This document shows positions 34,102-46,099 of a DNA stretch of 64,000 bases, piece by piece. The notes beneath the pieces were generated by a model. That model did no database searches. It was given only the letters and a program-made list of their open reading frames with translations, and was not told the DNA's origin. This DNA comes from Berberis thunbergii (Eukaryota; Streptophyta; Magnoliopsida; Ranunculales; Berberidaceae). Where the stretch lies: contig QNQO01008270.1 in the NCBI GenBank assembly GCA_003290165.1, positions 109,982 through 173,981 of the forward strand. The letters run 5' to 3'. Made by a program: the position numbers and the translations under genes. Position 1 is the stretch's first letter; the number at the start of each line of letters is the position of its first letter.

Positions 34102-34974
34102 CTCCCAATCAGTAACGGAGCCAAAATTTTCGTTGAATGGGGGCAAAGTGATGAGTCATATTTAACTAATGATAATATAATAATTAAGTACTTTAATATA
34201 ATTTTTGTTAAATTTTGAACAATACATAAATAACTATACAAAACACCAATTACTAAACAAAACTTCATCTAATCCATGGGTGAGGAAAATTGATCTAACA
34301 ATCTACTTTGTAGGTGCACAAGAGATAAATATATAGAGGACGACGGCACACTTGCCTTTCAAATATACATAATAAGGCGAGAACTCGGCATTGTGCAATT
34401 CTATTGATCTGGTCAATTCATTTGGTGTATAAAGTTAAGGGCCAAAAATACTAACGGGCCATTTCTCCAAAGTAATCATATGAATAAAATACTAAACTAA
34501 ATCTTGATATACAAATTCATCTCGAGAAAATACTTTAAAAACATTATTCTTCTTCAAAGCAGAAAAAAGAGGTTGCGGCGTTGGTGGGAAAGGAAAATAA
34601 ATCAAATAGAGAGAGAATGAGAGGAAGAAAAGTGGAGGCACAACGGTTGTTGTTCTCGTAGTAAACATTTTTTTACCCATAACCCTCCCCACCTCATGCC
34701 GCCAGCCGAGTTCGAACCCGTGACGTGTGATTCCATACACTACACCTCTACTAACTCAGCTAGTACACTTTTACCAGTAAACAAATAGAGGGTAAAGAAA
34801 AGAAGAAAGGGAGGAACGGGGTTGTCAGCGTCACTGAGAATAGTGGAAGAGAAGAAGAGGTGGGGTGGGATGGCGTCATCGATTGCAAGTTAGGCAAATC
34901 GAGTTTTTTTTTCTAAAGTCAGTGGGGGCAAGTGCCCCCACTTGACCTCACGTAAATCCGTTCCTGCTCCCAAT
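34102..34974. mobile_element. hAT-type MITE with perfect 8-bp TSD (copy 1)
   Basis: The element runs from CAGTAACGG (34110) to CCGTTCCTG (34966), 857 bp, with a short imperfect TIR. It is flanked on both sides by the identical 8-mer CTCCCAAT (34102-34109 and 34967-34974), the TSD length of hAT elements. Internal landmarks are GCCAAAATTTTCG near the left end and AGTCAGTGGGGGCA near the right end, shared with the copy at 37801. There is no transposase. Confidence 0.9.
34690..34772 (-). mobile_element. SINE or tRNA-like sequence nested in hAT MITE
   Basis: The minus strand has box A TAGCTGAGTTAG (34762-34751) and, at normal spacing, box B GGTTCGAACTC within 34719-34708. No convincing poly-A or (TAA)n tail or TSD is visible, so it may be an old SINE head. 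Confidence 0.55.
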
Positions 34975-36109
34975 CACCCCACTCAACCCAAACATAGAAG
35001 TGAAATTGAAGACATGGATTGGACTCCACACCTAATTTTGGCCATGATCCACACAATGTGGCTTCCACTGTCCACAATCCCATCGACCTGCTCCTCACGC
35101 ACCCAATAGCGAGGTTCACCGCTCTGTTCATCCCAATTCATACGGAGTTCTATCAATTGTGAAGAAGAAGCTTCATCGCGAAGAAAAATCCTCATTTGGG
35201 TTGTGTTATTTGCACCCTAATAATATGTTCTTACCACCGCACATAAATGATAATTCTGGTTTTGACTCTATTCACAGGTTCAGACTGGACAATGTAGGCA
35301 TGTACCACCACAGGTTGTTAGTTCAAGTACTTTTTATGCTCAGGTTGTTAACCACCACCAGACAGCACACATGCCATCACAAGACATATTTTCGGATCCA
35401 TTTTTGGGATAATTGTGAAGCTCAATTCCAGAAAATTTTGTACGCATACATTGAAATGTTGCAATGGCTATCCATTGAGATGGGGACTCTTCTTGAACTT
35501 TGTATTTGGTAGCACAATTTTGATTTATTTGTTTGTGACAATAGCAACTACAAAGGCAAAGTTCAAGATCGACTTATGCTCGTTCACTACGCCTTGTGTT
35601 CCTTCACCAGTTGCTTGTGCTCGCGTGATTTATTCAACTTCAAGCTTGAGGATGATCTTCTTCAACCCAGGGAGGTTGATGTCACCAAGTTACTTTTGTA
35701 ATATTAGTATTGGTGATATTGTAATTCGGTCGATAATAGTTAGGGCATTAGTTTGCAATTAGGGTTAGGTTTGTTTGCTTACCAGAGAAGTTAAGACAAT
35801 TATAAATAACACGAATGTTGTTCATTGTTAGGCAGTTGATTGACTGTTACCTGTTAGGGTTTATCGTAGATTTATTTCAATTCCTTGGTTCATATTTCAA
35901 TTCTTGCTTAGTTGTAGTTTTAGTTCTATCAAAACCACTAATAGGTTAAGATTGATGTTGAACCTGTGAGTGAAGAAAACTCTTACATCTTCAAATAAGA
36001 AGTTCAACATTGTCACTAAAACTTTGGTGCTAGTTTCCACTGCAATGAACCTACATAGACTGCAAAAACTTTGTGCCAGCTTCAATTGTTATCAATTATC
36101 CTCTTGATT
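34975..36109 (+). other. Unidentified fragments
   Basis: A Gln/Val-rich plus-strand frame near 35275-35400 reads QVQTGQCRHVPPQVVSSSTF and then stops. Near 35645-35700 another frame gives KLEDDLLQPREVDVTKLLL, which vaguely resembles copia polyprotein tails. A 32-bp block at 35898-35929 (TTCTTGCTTAGTTGTAGTTT...) repeats 33310-33341. No gene can be claimed. Confidence 0.3.
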
Positions 36110-36495
36110 AGGGCTGAAAATCGAACCGACGGTTCTGTTTTTCACCTAAACCGTGATCCGAATCGACTTAGGTCGGTTTTAAAATTTTCAAACCGAAACC
36201 GAACCGACCATTAACAAAACCGATCCGAAACCGAACCGATTCTAATTTATGCAAACCGTAATCGAACCTTCTAAAATCAAACCAAAACTGAAATAAAACC
36301 GAACTGACCGACTATTTTAAACATATTGTATTATTTATATATAAAATATATATTATTTATTATATATATTTGGTCGGTTAAAATCACATAAAAACCAAAA
36401 ACCGAACCGACCATTTCGGCTTTGAATTTTAAATCGAACCGATTGGTTCGGTTTAGATCAATTCGGTCGGTTTGATTGGTTTTTTCTTCAGCCCT
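36110..36495. mobile_element. Palindromic MITE (GGGCTGAAA family)
   Basis: GGGCTGAAAATCGAACC at the left end faces TTTTTTCTTCAGCCC at the right, flanked by TA on both sides. The interior is filled with ACCGAACCGA-type motifs in inverted order (AACCGAAACCGAACCGACC on the left, GGTTCGGTTTAGATC and TCGGTCGGTTTG on the right), so the whole unit could fold into a long hairpin. Confidence 0.65.
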
Positions 36496-37680
36496 ACCCT
36501 CGATTCTTTTTTTCCGAGTTTCATTCCCAGTTCAGTCTATGGCTATGCTTTCATGAGCAGTCTTGCTTGTATCTCATGGCTTTATTTAGTTAGAGGTTGA
36601 CACCATAGATGAGTAACAAAGATCGTTTCCATGATTCCGGGTGTTGGTTTGGAGCATTTTGTCCTGTTGCAGAAGTTGCTAGTTAGATAGACACGTATTT
36701 TATGTAAATGAATGTCTACGAAGGAAAAATGCTATCTATTTTAGTTCCTTTGTTTTGCTTCAAATTCTTTTACAAAGTGAAGACCTCGATTGCTCCAAAG
36801 TAGTTGCGAGAATGTCAGATTTTGAACTAATGGAGATTTGGAAAATAGTCATACAAAAATGGCAACAAGGGAGATTTCATTATAAAGGAGAAAGATACAA
36901 GGAGGGGTAGCAGTGAGCTAGATAATCACAAGTCCAGGGACAACAATAAATAAAGAACCTGAGTTGAAGAAAATGATGTGAAAATGAGCCACTCTAAGCA
37001 CCATGGCCCAACCGTCAGAAACTTTGAAGATTATAGCTAGCTTTCATTCCCGTCTTATATGCTACTGATTCAATTGGTGCTGGAAAACCCTTTTGTGGCT
37101 GTTGTGTAAATTGCAAGGCCCCATTTGTTTATGGGTACTCCTTTTGCTGTAACACACTAATTTTTTGGACTTCTATCTGTATTAAGATAATTTTTTTTGA
37201 CTAAATCTATGGGGTTTAAACATTTCCCCTTGAGAAAGACTGCAATTGTCTCTTTGCAAGTTCCTATCAATTTTTATTTGGTAATTCGTACATTTCAAAA
37301 AACATACCATAGTGCCCTCAGCTTTTGATATTTGAGTTTGTTGCATTAATACATCTTATATTTTGGTTGATCTCATTCCATCTGATGCTTGGTTTCTTTG
37401 CCTTTCTTTATCTTTTTAATCTACCTTGTTTAGTGGGGCTGTTCTAGCTGTTTACTTCATGCAAGGTTAATGTGGTTGCATTAATCGTTAATTTTTCTTC
37501 AGCATGCTTGACAGGTAAAAAAAAAGGCCTCAAAATGGTTAGCGGCTTATCTTCCATTGATACAAGAACACAGACACAAAAATATAGTTTCATAGGCACG
37601 TAAGATTAATATCACCCTTTAATAGTTAGGAAGCTTTTCATACTTATATCCCTTTTGCTTGTTTCTTCCTTATGGCTCAG
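36496..37680. other. Intergenic or intron-like stretch upstream of ACA pseudogene
   Basis: No exon recognised. The base composition suits introns of the adjacent Ca2+-ATPase copy, but earlier ACA exons are not visible. Confidence 0.35.
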
Positions 37681-39486
37681 GAAAAGCCCCCGTCACAGCT
37701 GTTCAACTTCTGTGGGTCAACGTGAACATGTATACACTGGGGGCCCTTGTACTAGCTACTGAGCCTCTCAGTAATGAGCTAATGAAGAGAATGCCAGTTG
37801 CAGTGACAGAGCCATAATTTTTGTTGGGAGGGGGGGGGGGGGGAGTGATGTCATAATTAATTAAATATGATATAAAAATTAGTTACTTTAACATGAATTT
37901 TTTTTAATATAGCAAAAAGGGGAGTACAACAAAGACAGTCATTGAAGATGATTACTACTATATTCATTGAAGATTATTACTACTTCTAGAAATACAACAC
38001 AAGAGAAGGGTTTGAATCGTTGATTACTACTACATGAAGAAAAGGAGGAAGAGATTGGGTTGCTTACAATTTTTTTGTGGAGATGACCAACACAGTGATT
38101 AATGAAGGCACCTGGTATCTAGAAAAAGAAGAATAAGGTGGTTTGGATCCTACTGGATCTTGTGAAGATGAGCTCAAATAACTCAATAATTATAGATCTT
38201 TGAAGATGATGAAATATAGGGGTTTCCCTCATCTTATCCAATCGATGAAGTGTGAAGAAGAAACTGTGGATTTTGGTTTCTTTGAGAGATTTAACCTCTA
38301 TCTCTAACTCTAAAAGTAGAGTTTGAATTTGATATGTACATGATTTGAATGATGAAGTCCTGGTTGAAGTGAAAAATGAGAATAGAGGGGCAAATAAAAA
38401 CAACAATTGGGGGACAAATAAATTTAAAAAAAAAAAAAAATCTCAAAAGTCAGTGGGGGCGTGAATCCGTGACTGGCCAGTTAGGAGGAAAGGAAACTTT
38501 ATCATTAATGTGATGTGGTGGAACATCACAGGGCAATCACTTTATGAGTTCGTAGTAATATGGTATCTCCAATCAAATGGGAAAGACATGTCATCTTGAT
38601 GGCCCCAAGTCTGATATGATTTTGACAAACTTATCTTCAGTTCATTAGTCTCAGGTTCCTTGCCTCCTTACATTTGGAAATTTTTTGCTGCAAGAATGCA
38701 TTTAGTAGAGCTAACCTGTTCAGTTTTGTAAGCATCTATACTTTTTCAAGATCGTTCAAGTAGTGATCGATAGTCTATTTATTTAAAAAGTTAGGATGTA
38801 GTTGACATCATTAAACACATTAGTTAGATGTGGCTCCAAATCTTCTGCTAATTTTCTTTTTGCAACATCGTTTTCTTTGGACAATTATTATTCAATTGTG
38901 TTCTGATGGATACCATCAAGTGTATTTCTTTTCCCTTTGGTATCAGTGGCCATGGGAAAAGTGTGACCCATCTTTAGTTATCTATTTACTTGATTTATCA
39001 TTAGCAATTTGGAAGAAATATTGCAGCACGGTGATGATCATGTGCTGAAAACCTTAGCTCTCTGACTGCTGTCTTCCGACATAATATAATTTTACCAAGC
39101 CCGTAGGTAAGAGAATGAAACCATTCAAACTGGACATAAAAAAACTACACTAATCACTTTGTTTAGTTGCAAGTTTTTATTTTTTTATTTTTTGACCAAT
39201 TCTAAGTTGGAGTGCGAGGGAAAACTGAATTTTGTTCTCTAGTGTAGGTGTTCAATGAGATAAACTCTAGAGATGGAGAAGATAAATGTTTTCGAGGCAT
39301 TCTGAAAAACTTGTGTTTGTGACTGCTTACTTGCTCTGGTGTTTCAAATTATAATCAATCTAGTTCCTTGCTACTTTTTCCAACACCTCTCCGCTCACTT
39401 CACAACAGTGGTTCCTGAGTGTGTTTATTGGATTCTTAGGCATGCCAGTTGCTGCACTCGTCAAGATGATTCCTGTAGCATCTTCT
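37681..39486 (+). pseudogene. Autoinhibited Ca2+-ATPase (ACA, P2B type) pseudogene fragment
   Basis: ACA pumps export Ca2+ from the cytosol. The first exon starts after GGCTCAG: GKAPVTAVQLLWVNVNMYTL, GALVLATEPLSNELMKRMPV. It is interrupted by a hAT MITE and continues GNFIINVMWWNITGQSLYEF and VVIWYLQSNGKDM. A two-base loss then shifts the frame, after which HLDGPKSDMIL can be read. The second exon (from 39248, after GTGTAG) has VFNEINSRD, frame changes, then a tail with GFLGMPVAALVKMIPVAS. These are the last transmembrane helices (M5-M10 region). The family motif NLIMDTLGAL is altered to NVNMYTLGAL, losing the Asp. Clearly non-functional. Confidence 0.85.
37793..38483. mobile_element. hAT-type MITE inserted in ACA exon (copy 2)
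   Basis: The element is 37801-38475 (675 bp), CAGTGACAG...CCGTGACTG, with flanks GCCAGTTG (37793-37800) and GCCAGTTA (38476-38483), a 7/8 TSD. It carries a 14-17-bp G run near 37831 and the AGTCAGTGGGGGC motif before the right end, as copy 1 does. Removing it restores the ACA reading MPVG-x-x-GNF. Confidence 0.88.
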
Positions 39487-40440
39487 TGTAAATATGATAT
39501 TACCGAACCATCAAAGTTATTTTGGACTCCATTATTGCCCTCCAGATACGAATCAACTTCCAGTTTTCAACTACGATGGCAGCGTTTGGTCCACTGAATA
39601 ATTGTTTATGATTTGACATGTGTAAAAAACAAGTTTTGGCAGTTTAGCTTCTGTATAAATTCTGGAGAATATTGAATTAGAATCATATTCTGAGAAAAAA
39701 TAACATACTGAACTTGGTTTGTGTTAGTGGATTGAATTAGGCGTAATTGACTCTTTTTTTTATAACATATTTAGCATTTGAATATTCTTGCACCTTGCTA
39801 GACTAACATTTCTCTTTGAAAAGAATTGTGCCCCTTAGCCTGCCCTTTAAAAGGGATATTCTTGGAAAAGCCTTTGGAGGAGGATAAATGATCTAGCATG
39901 AATGGAATCCTATTAATTTTGTAAAATTGGCCTAGAAAAGGTTGGTCTCAGTTTTGGCGGAAATTCATGAAGAGCAATTAAAGGAGAAGGCAATAGTGAT
40001 ATTTTAGGTTCATGGATAACCAAAACAATTGGTGTAAGCAGGAATGCTCCCCCAATGGTTCTTTGGACTGTTGCAGTGAAATGTTTTTCGCTGTGTGTAG
40101 TGGTAGAGCTTGAGCTACTGCCATTCGTAGGTGAACACAAATCCTCCTCTTCCCTAAATCACTCTGTTGGTTTAGTGGAAGAGATTCAACTTCAGATAAA
40201 GACTCAGAAGGTAAAGCATCTAGCAGGGAGAAACCATTTGAAGTTTGTAGAAGTGCAGAGCTTGGATCTTGAGATTCGTAGATAGGTGAATGCAGTGATG
40301 GTGGTTGAATGGAGTTATATTAAAACAAAGCTAGCAGGGGACTCTACTACAACAACAATTAACTAATAGAAAACACATACATACACAACATGTTTCCAAT
40401 GCACCATTGATTTTATGGAAATTAATTCTGCATTAATCAA
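39487..40440. other. Stretch without recognised gene
   Basis: Frames at 39913-40140 (minus, Ser/Thr-rich) and 40055-40285 (plus) overlap on opposite strands and resemble nothing known to me. Confidence 0.3.
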
Positions 40441-41702
40441 AAGAATAACAGTTTACAAGAAGAGTTGTGAGGTCTTGTGGTTTTGCTCTCCAACATATGC
40501 ATTATATTGCAGCATGTGGTGCCAGTTGTGCTTTGATCAATTAGCTTGAATCGCTTGGCAAAATTCTTTCGGTACTCTTTGCATTTCATGACTTTACGCT
40601 GGTTTAGTTTTGCAGTGAATATCACGAGATATGGTTTCATGTCAGGGGATTCAAATCTTATCATAGTGCAACGACCCGATCCGCACAGTATGAAATTGTC
40701 CGCTCTGGGCCAACCGGCCCGCACGGCTTTAAAACGCGTCATACTATGGGGATTCGACATCGCACATATATAGCTCATCCTCCTCCCGCACCCAGGCGAT
40801 GTGAGACTATGTCCCCCTTTGTAGCTTGTCCAACCTCTCTCGGGCCTATTGGGCTCCAACCCTCACCCTCAGGTCCGCCCACTCCAGGGTCTCACAGTCC
40901 ACCCCCCTTAGGGCCCAACGTCCTCGTTAGTTACACAGGCCCAACGTCCACGTCGGCACACTTCTGACTTGGGTCAGGCTCTGATACCATTCTGTAACGA
41001 CCCGATCTGCACAGTATGAAATTGTCTGCTTTGGGCTCAATCAGCCCGCACGGCTTTAAAACGCGTCATACTATGGGGATCCGACCTCGCACATATATAG
41101 TTCATCCCCCTCCCACACCCAAGCGATGTGGGACTATGTCCCTGTTTGTAGCTCGTCCAACCTCTCTCGGGCTTATTGGGCTCCAACCCTCACCCTCAGG
41201 TCCGCCCACTCCAGGGTCTCACATATAGCACCGAAAACAGTTGTCTGCCTCCTTCAAACATGTTGATATCGTGCTGAAACCCATTCTCCTTTTCTTGATG
41301 GGATCGAACAAGCAAATCTAAATCATTTTCCTCCAAAAATCTCTTTGTAATATCTTCACCAAAAAAAGTAGCTAGACCTTGCTGATCATCTCTACCAACC
41401 GTGGGTTCAGGATTACTGCACAACAAATCACACATCAGACCTTCTTCAGCGGCTCACAGAAACGATTAATATTTTCAATGTCAGAGAAAGCCAACCCATA
41501 CTCGGTGGAAAGACCACCGTGAACTACAAAAACCTTGTCATTCAGTACACGTGCCAAAGGCAAACAACAAAAGGCTTTTGCGAATAGTTCAAGAAACTCA
41601 TCACCCAACTTGGACTTAACCCCATCTTCAAAGCCACACTCCTCAACCATCTTTTTTCTTTCATTGCTTCCCCTCGCTAGATACATTGCTGAAGGGCACA
41701 TG
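40441..41702 (-). pseudogene. PP5-like serine/threonine phosphatase pseudogene, interrupted by TRIM
   Basis: PP5 is a PPP-family phosphatase. The minus strand reads FEDGVKSKLGDEFLELFAKA, FCCLPLARVLNDKVFVVHGG, NRFCEPLKK, a frameshift, then MCDLLCSNPEP, DITKRFLEENDLDLLVRSHQ and EGGRQLFSVL. Beyond the inserted TRIM it continues IRFESPDMKPYLVIFTAKLN, matching the PP5 C-terminus. The catalytic GNHE motif (RGNHE in the family) is ARGSNE here, and SDP is SNP, so metal-binding residues are lost besides the frameshift. VVHGG and RSH are retained. The TPR domain and N-terminal half of the catalytic domain are absent. Confidence 0.85.
40667..41223 (-). mobile_element. Complete TRIM (terminal-repeat retrotransposon in miniature)
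   Basis: Two direct repeats of about 230 bp (40667-40896 and 40993-41223), each TG...CA, flank a 96-bp interior. On the minus strand the interior begins next to the right LTR with TGGTATCAGAGC, a perfect initiator tRNA-Met primer-binding site, and ends in the purine tract AAGGGGGTGGA. Flanks CATAG and TATAG (4/5) are the likely TSD. It encodes nothing, as is normal for TRIMs. Confidence 0.93.
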
Positions 41703-42540
41703 ATGTTGAAACATTAGATTGGATTTAAAAAAACAAAATGGTTTCTAAAATTTTGAAACACTCCCTATATTGTTTAGTCTCATATCCTCTATGTAACTCA
41801 CTGTGGAGGAGTTAATAAGGATAGTATTTGAACTTGGGCTTAGACCACAAGGGGTACCCACTTTAGTGAAGGAGGGAAGAGTTGGACCAATGTTGGTCCA
41901 CTCCACGTGCACCGCTGTCATCCGACCGAGTCAAGTCGGGTAGAGATGAAACATTTCTTTTTGCTGAAATTTTCTCTGTTTTTTCGCCGACAGAGGAGAC
42001 CCAATCTTTTTTCCCTGATTTTCTCCGTGATTTCCGCCACCTTTTAAGGCACGTTTTCTCTCATACAATATTTTCTACGAGCCTATAAATACTCGCTCTC
42101 TCAGTTAAAAAAAATATCAAAAGCATTTACTGTCATCTTCACTTTTCAGAGAGTTTTAGTTTTGTAAAAACAACAATAGTTTCTAGGGTTTAAAAAAATA
42201 GTCTATTTCAGAGTTTTGTTTTTTGTAATTATTTCATATTTCAGAGAGTGTTTTTACTCATTGTTTTTCGTGATTCCAAGCAAAAGAAAGTAAATGGTGA
42301 ATAGATTTTCATTTGTCAACAGTGCATGTGATTGAACGAGACAGATACAGAATTCTGGGTTGTTTTATCCTAGGGACGACAAGCCTATCAGACTGCTTGC
42401 ACAATCTTGAGCAGAGTCGCGAAACGGCTTAAAAAGAACGACCTAGTCCGCGACTCAACCCAAGAAAATCAGTAACTTCGTTCCTGTTTTAATTTGCAGC
42501 AATTATATTTCCAACAATTTTAAGACGTCACATACCTGCC
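41703..42540 (+). promoter_or_regulatory. Leader and probable 5' LTR region of copia element D, with TATA box
   Basis: A TATAAAT at 42084-42090 followed by a pyrimidine-rich start-site-like CTCTCTCAG lies about 450 bp before the first gag ATG (42541). No second LTR copy is in the window, so the LTR borders cannot be fixed. Confidence 0.45.
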
Positions 42541-45500
42541 ATGTCTACTACTACCGAATTTGCTGCTAAGGACTTAAACATGCCCTTTCGTTTTGAGGAT
42601 CAACACTTTAAAATATGGTGACAAAAAATGATGTTTTTCATAACTATGCAAAAAGTGCTTATATTTGTAATGATGAAAAACCCGAATTGCCTGCTGAACC
42701 TGATGAAACCCGCACTAATTAGATTGTTGGATTGAAAATGACTTCTTGTGTAAGAATTTTATTCTGAATGGTCAGTCTGATGATTTGTATGATTATTACT
42801 GTTCTGAAAAAACTGCTAATGATATTTGGAAACCCTAGGAAAAGAATATGACACTGAGGAGGCTGGCACAAAGAAATATGCCATCAGTCGTTATCTGAAA
42901 TACCAAATGACTGATGACAAATATGTGGAAACCCAATCCCACGAGCTACTGAAAATTGCTCATGAAATCATATATGAAGGCATGACCTTAGATGAGCAAT
43001 TTCAAGTAGCTGTTGTGATAGATAAATTGCCCCTAGCTGGAAAGACTTTAAGAATGCACTTAGGCATAAAACCAAAGAGTTCTTACTAGAAAGTTTGATC
43101 ACCCGACTTCGGATTGAGGAGGAAGCCCGAAAACAAGATCGGACAGATGAAATTCTGATTATTTCTAACCATAAGAAATCCACTCCTGTGGCTCTGAAAC
43201 CAATTGGAAAGTCAAAGTCACAATAAAAATCGAAACAATCATAATCGGAACCATCAAAACCAGAACAACCAAAATCGCAACCAACATAATCAAAATCCTC
43301 CACGAAATCAGAATAGACAAAAACACCCCTCAAAAAATGAATCAGCACAGTTCCTATATTATACTTGTAACAGGCCAGAGCATATGGCCAGGAACTGCCG
43401 GAATGGGTCTTGTCCTGTTCTGCAGGCGAACCTAACTGAAGACCAACTTATTGCCATGGTCTCTAAGATCAACTTTGTTTGTGGATCTGAGGGATGGTGG
43501 GTTGACACTGGTGCTTCTCGACATGTCTGCTACGATTGAGAAATGTCTAAGTTCTATTATGAAGCTGAGGACAAGAAAATGTTGTTGGGTGATTCCCACT
43601 CCACTATCGTTGCTGGAACTGGCGAAGTAGAGTTGAAGTTTTCCTCTAGAAAGACCATCATCCTGAAGGATGTCCTACATGCTCCAGAAATGAGGAAGAA
43701 CTTAGTTTCTGGTTACATTCTGAACAAGGCTGAGTTTACTCAAATAATAGGGGCTGATTTGTATACCATCACTAAGAACAATATATTTGTGGGGAAATGG
43801 TATGCCACTGATGGTATGTTTAAATTGAATGTTGATGCTAATAAAATATCTAGTTCTGCTTACATGTTGTGTTCTTTTAATACTTGGCATGCTAGACTCT
43901 GTCATGTTAATAAGTGAATAATTAAAAACATGAGTAACTTAGGGCTAATTCCAAAATTATCCTTAAATGACTTTGAAAAATGCAACTATTGTAGCCAAGC
44001 TAAAATAACCAAAACACCACATAAATCTGTTGTTAGAAAATCTGAATCCTTAGATTTAATACATTCAGATATATGTGAACTTGATGGTGTTTTGACTAGA
44101 AATGGAAAATGTTATTTTATTACGTTTATTGATGATTGCTCCGATTATACCTTCGTCTACCTGATGAAAAAATAAGAGTAAAACATTTGACATGTTCGAA
44201 ATATTTTTAACGGAAGTTGAAAATCAGCTTAATAGAAAGATAAAGAGGCTTAGGAGTGATAAAGGCACTGAATATGACAACAGTAATTTCATAGAGTTTA
44301 ATAATTCTCATGGAATTATTCATGAAAAAACTGCACCGTACTCTCCTGAGATGAATGGCAAAGCTGAAAGGAAAAATAGAATTCTTACTGAGTCAGTAAT
44401 TGCCATTCTACTTAACTCCGGTGTTGCATCACACTGGTGGGGAGAGATTATTTTGACGGTCTGTTATGTGCTAAATAGAATCCCTAAATCGAAAAGTAAA
44501 ACTTCTCCTTACGAGTTTTGAAAAATAGACAACCAAACTTGTCATACTTCAAAACTTGGGGTTATTTAGCTTATGTTAAAATTCCTGATCCTAAAAGGAA
44601 CAAGCTTGCAAGTAGGTATATGAGTGTGTATTCATAGGATATGCCATTAACAACAAAGCCTATAGATTCTATAACCTAAGTGATCACGTTATCGTAGAAT
44701 CGAATGATGTTGACTTTTATGAACATAGATTTCCTTTTATTTCGAGGAATAATGGGGGTACATCCTCTAATAACGTGCCTATGATCAGGATGAATGAAAA
44801 TGATAAAAGAAACATAATCTGAGCCTAGGAGAAGTAAACGGAACCGAACTTCTAAAAACTATGGCCCCGATTTCTATGCCTTTACAGTAGAAGATGATCC
44901 CCTTAACTTTCAAGAAGCCTTATCTTTTATAGATGCCAACTTTTGGGAAGAGGCTATTGATGATGAAATGGACTCTCTTGAGTCTAATAGAACCTGACAT
45001 TTAGTTGACTTGCCACCAGTTTGCAAGACAATAGGCTGTAAGTGGGTATTTAAAAAGAAAATGAAACCCAATGGAAATGTTGAAAAGTTTAAGGCTCGTC
45101 TTGTAGCCAAAGGGTTTAGACAAAGAGAAAATATTGACTTCTTTGACACATATTCTCTTGTTACTAGAATTACATCTATTCGAGTGCTAATTTCTCTCTC
45201 TGCAATACACGATCTAGTATTGCACCAAATGGATGTTAAGACTGTTTTTCTTCATGGTGATTTAGAAGAAGAAATTTACATGGACCAACCTGAAGGTTTT
45301 ATGATTCTAGGGCAAGAAAATAAAGTTTGCAAATTAGATAAATCTCTTTACGGTTTGAAACAAGCTCCAAAACAATGGCATGAAAATTTTGATAATCTTA
45401 CTATCTCACATGACGTTAAAGTGAACAAAAGTGACAAATGCATTTATTATAAATCTGAAAATGGCATTTGTACTATTATATGTCTATATGTGGATGATTT

Positions 45501-45835
45501 GCTTATCTTTGGTTCTAATATTCATGTCGTGAATAAAGTGAAATCTTTATTGCGTGCGAACTTTGATATGAAAGACCTTGGAGAGGCGAGTGTAATCCTT
45601 GGTATTAAGATTACTAAGTCTGAAAAGAGAATTTCTTTAAATCAATCACACTATATTGAGAAGAAAAATAAATTACTCTGACTGTAAACCTGCATGTACT
45701 CCTAATGATCCTAGTGTAAAGTTGTTCAAGAACACCGATAATGGTGTTAGACAATCTGAGTATGCGAGCATCATTGGTAGCCTACGATATGCTACCGATT
45801 GCACTAGGCCCGGTATAGCTTATGTTGGCGTGAGC
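42541..45835 (+). pseudogene. Ty1-copia polyprotein remnant (element D)
   Basis: The plus strand starts MSTTTEFAAKDLNMPFRFED, with gag frames interrupted by stops. A CCHC knuckle CNRPEHMARNC is at about 43371. Protease WWVDTGASRHVC is at 43495 and the GAG-pre-integrase TWHARLCHVNK at 43883. Integrase runs 43985-44520 (HSDICELDG, FIDDCSDYTF, SPEMNGKAERKNR). Reverse transcriptase is at 45010-45680 with LVAKGFRQ, QMDVKTVFLHGDLEEEIYM, KSLYGLKQAPKQW and the catalytic YVDDLLIF. It ends at RNase H CTRPGIAYVGV, where element E begins. In-frame stops and frame changes (for example at 43538, 43917 and 45681) make it inactive. Confidence 0.9.
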
Positions 45836-46023
45836 TGTTAGAATAGAGAAATTATAGGAATCCATTTTAATGTAAAATCCTATACTTCAAGGGTCAACCA
45901 CAATTTCAGCCATAGATGTTGTATTGCCTAGAATAGCTCCCTAAAATTCCTCTATGTATCTATATATCATTGTACTCTGTTCTGAGGAAAAACATACGAA
46001 AAGAAAATTCTTCCATTGCAACA
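45836..46023 (+). repeat. 5' LTR of copia element E
   Basis: TGTTAGAATAGAG...TTGCAACA, about 188 bp, followed directly by the primer site TGGTATCAAAGT (46024-46035), two mismatches from the initiator tRNA-Met site. It inserts in the RNase H region of element D. Confidence 0.8.
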
Positions 46024-46099
46024 TGGTATCAAAGTAGGTTCTTAAGACCTCTGCTCAACCCACCTCGTGACCAGAAAAAACTCAAACCACACGGAATCC

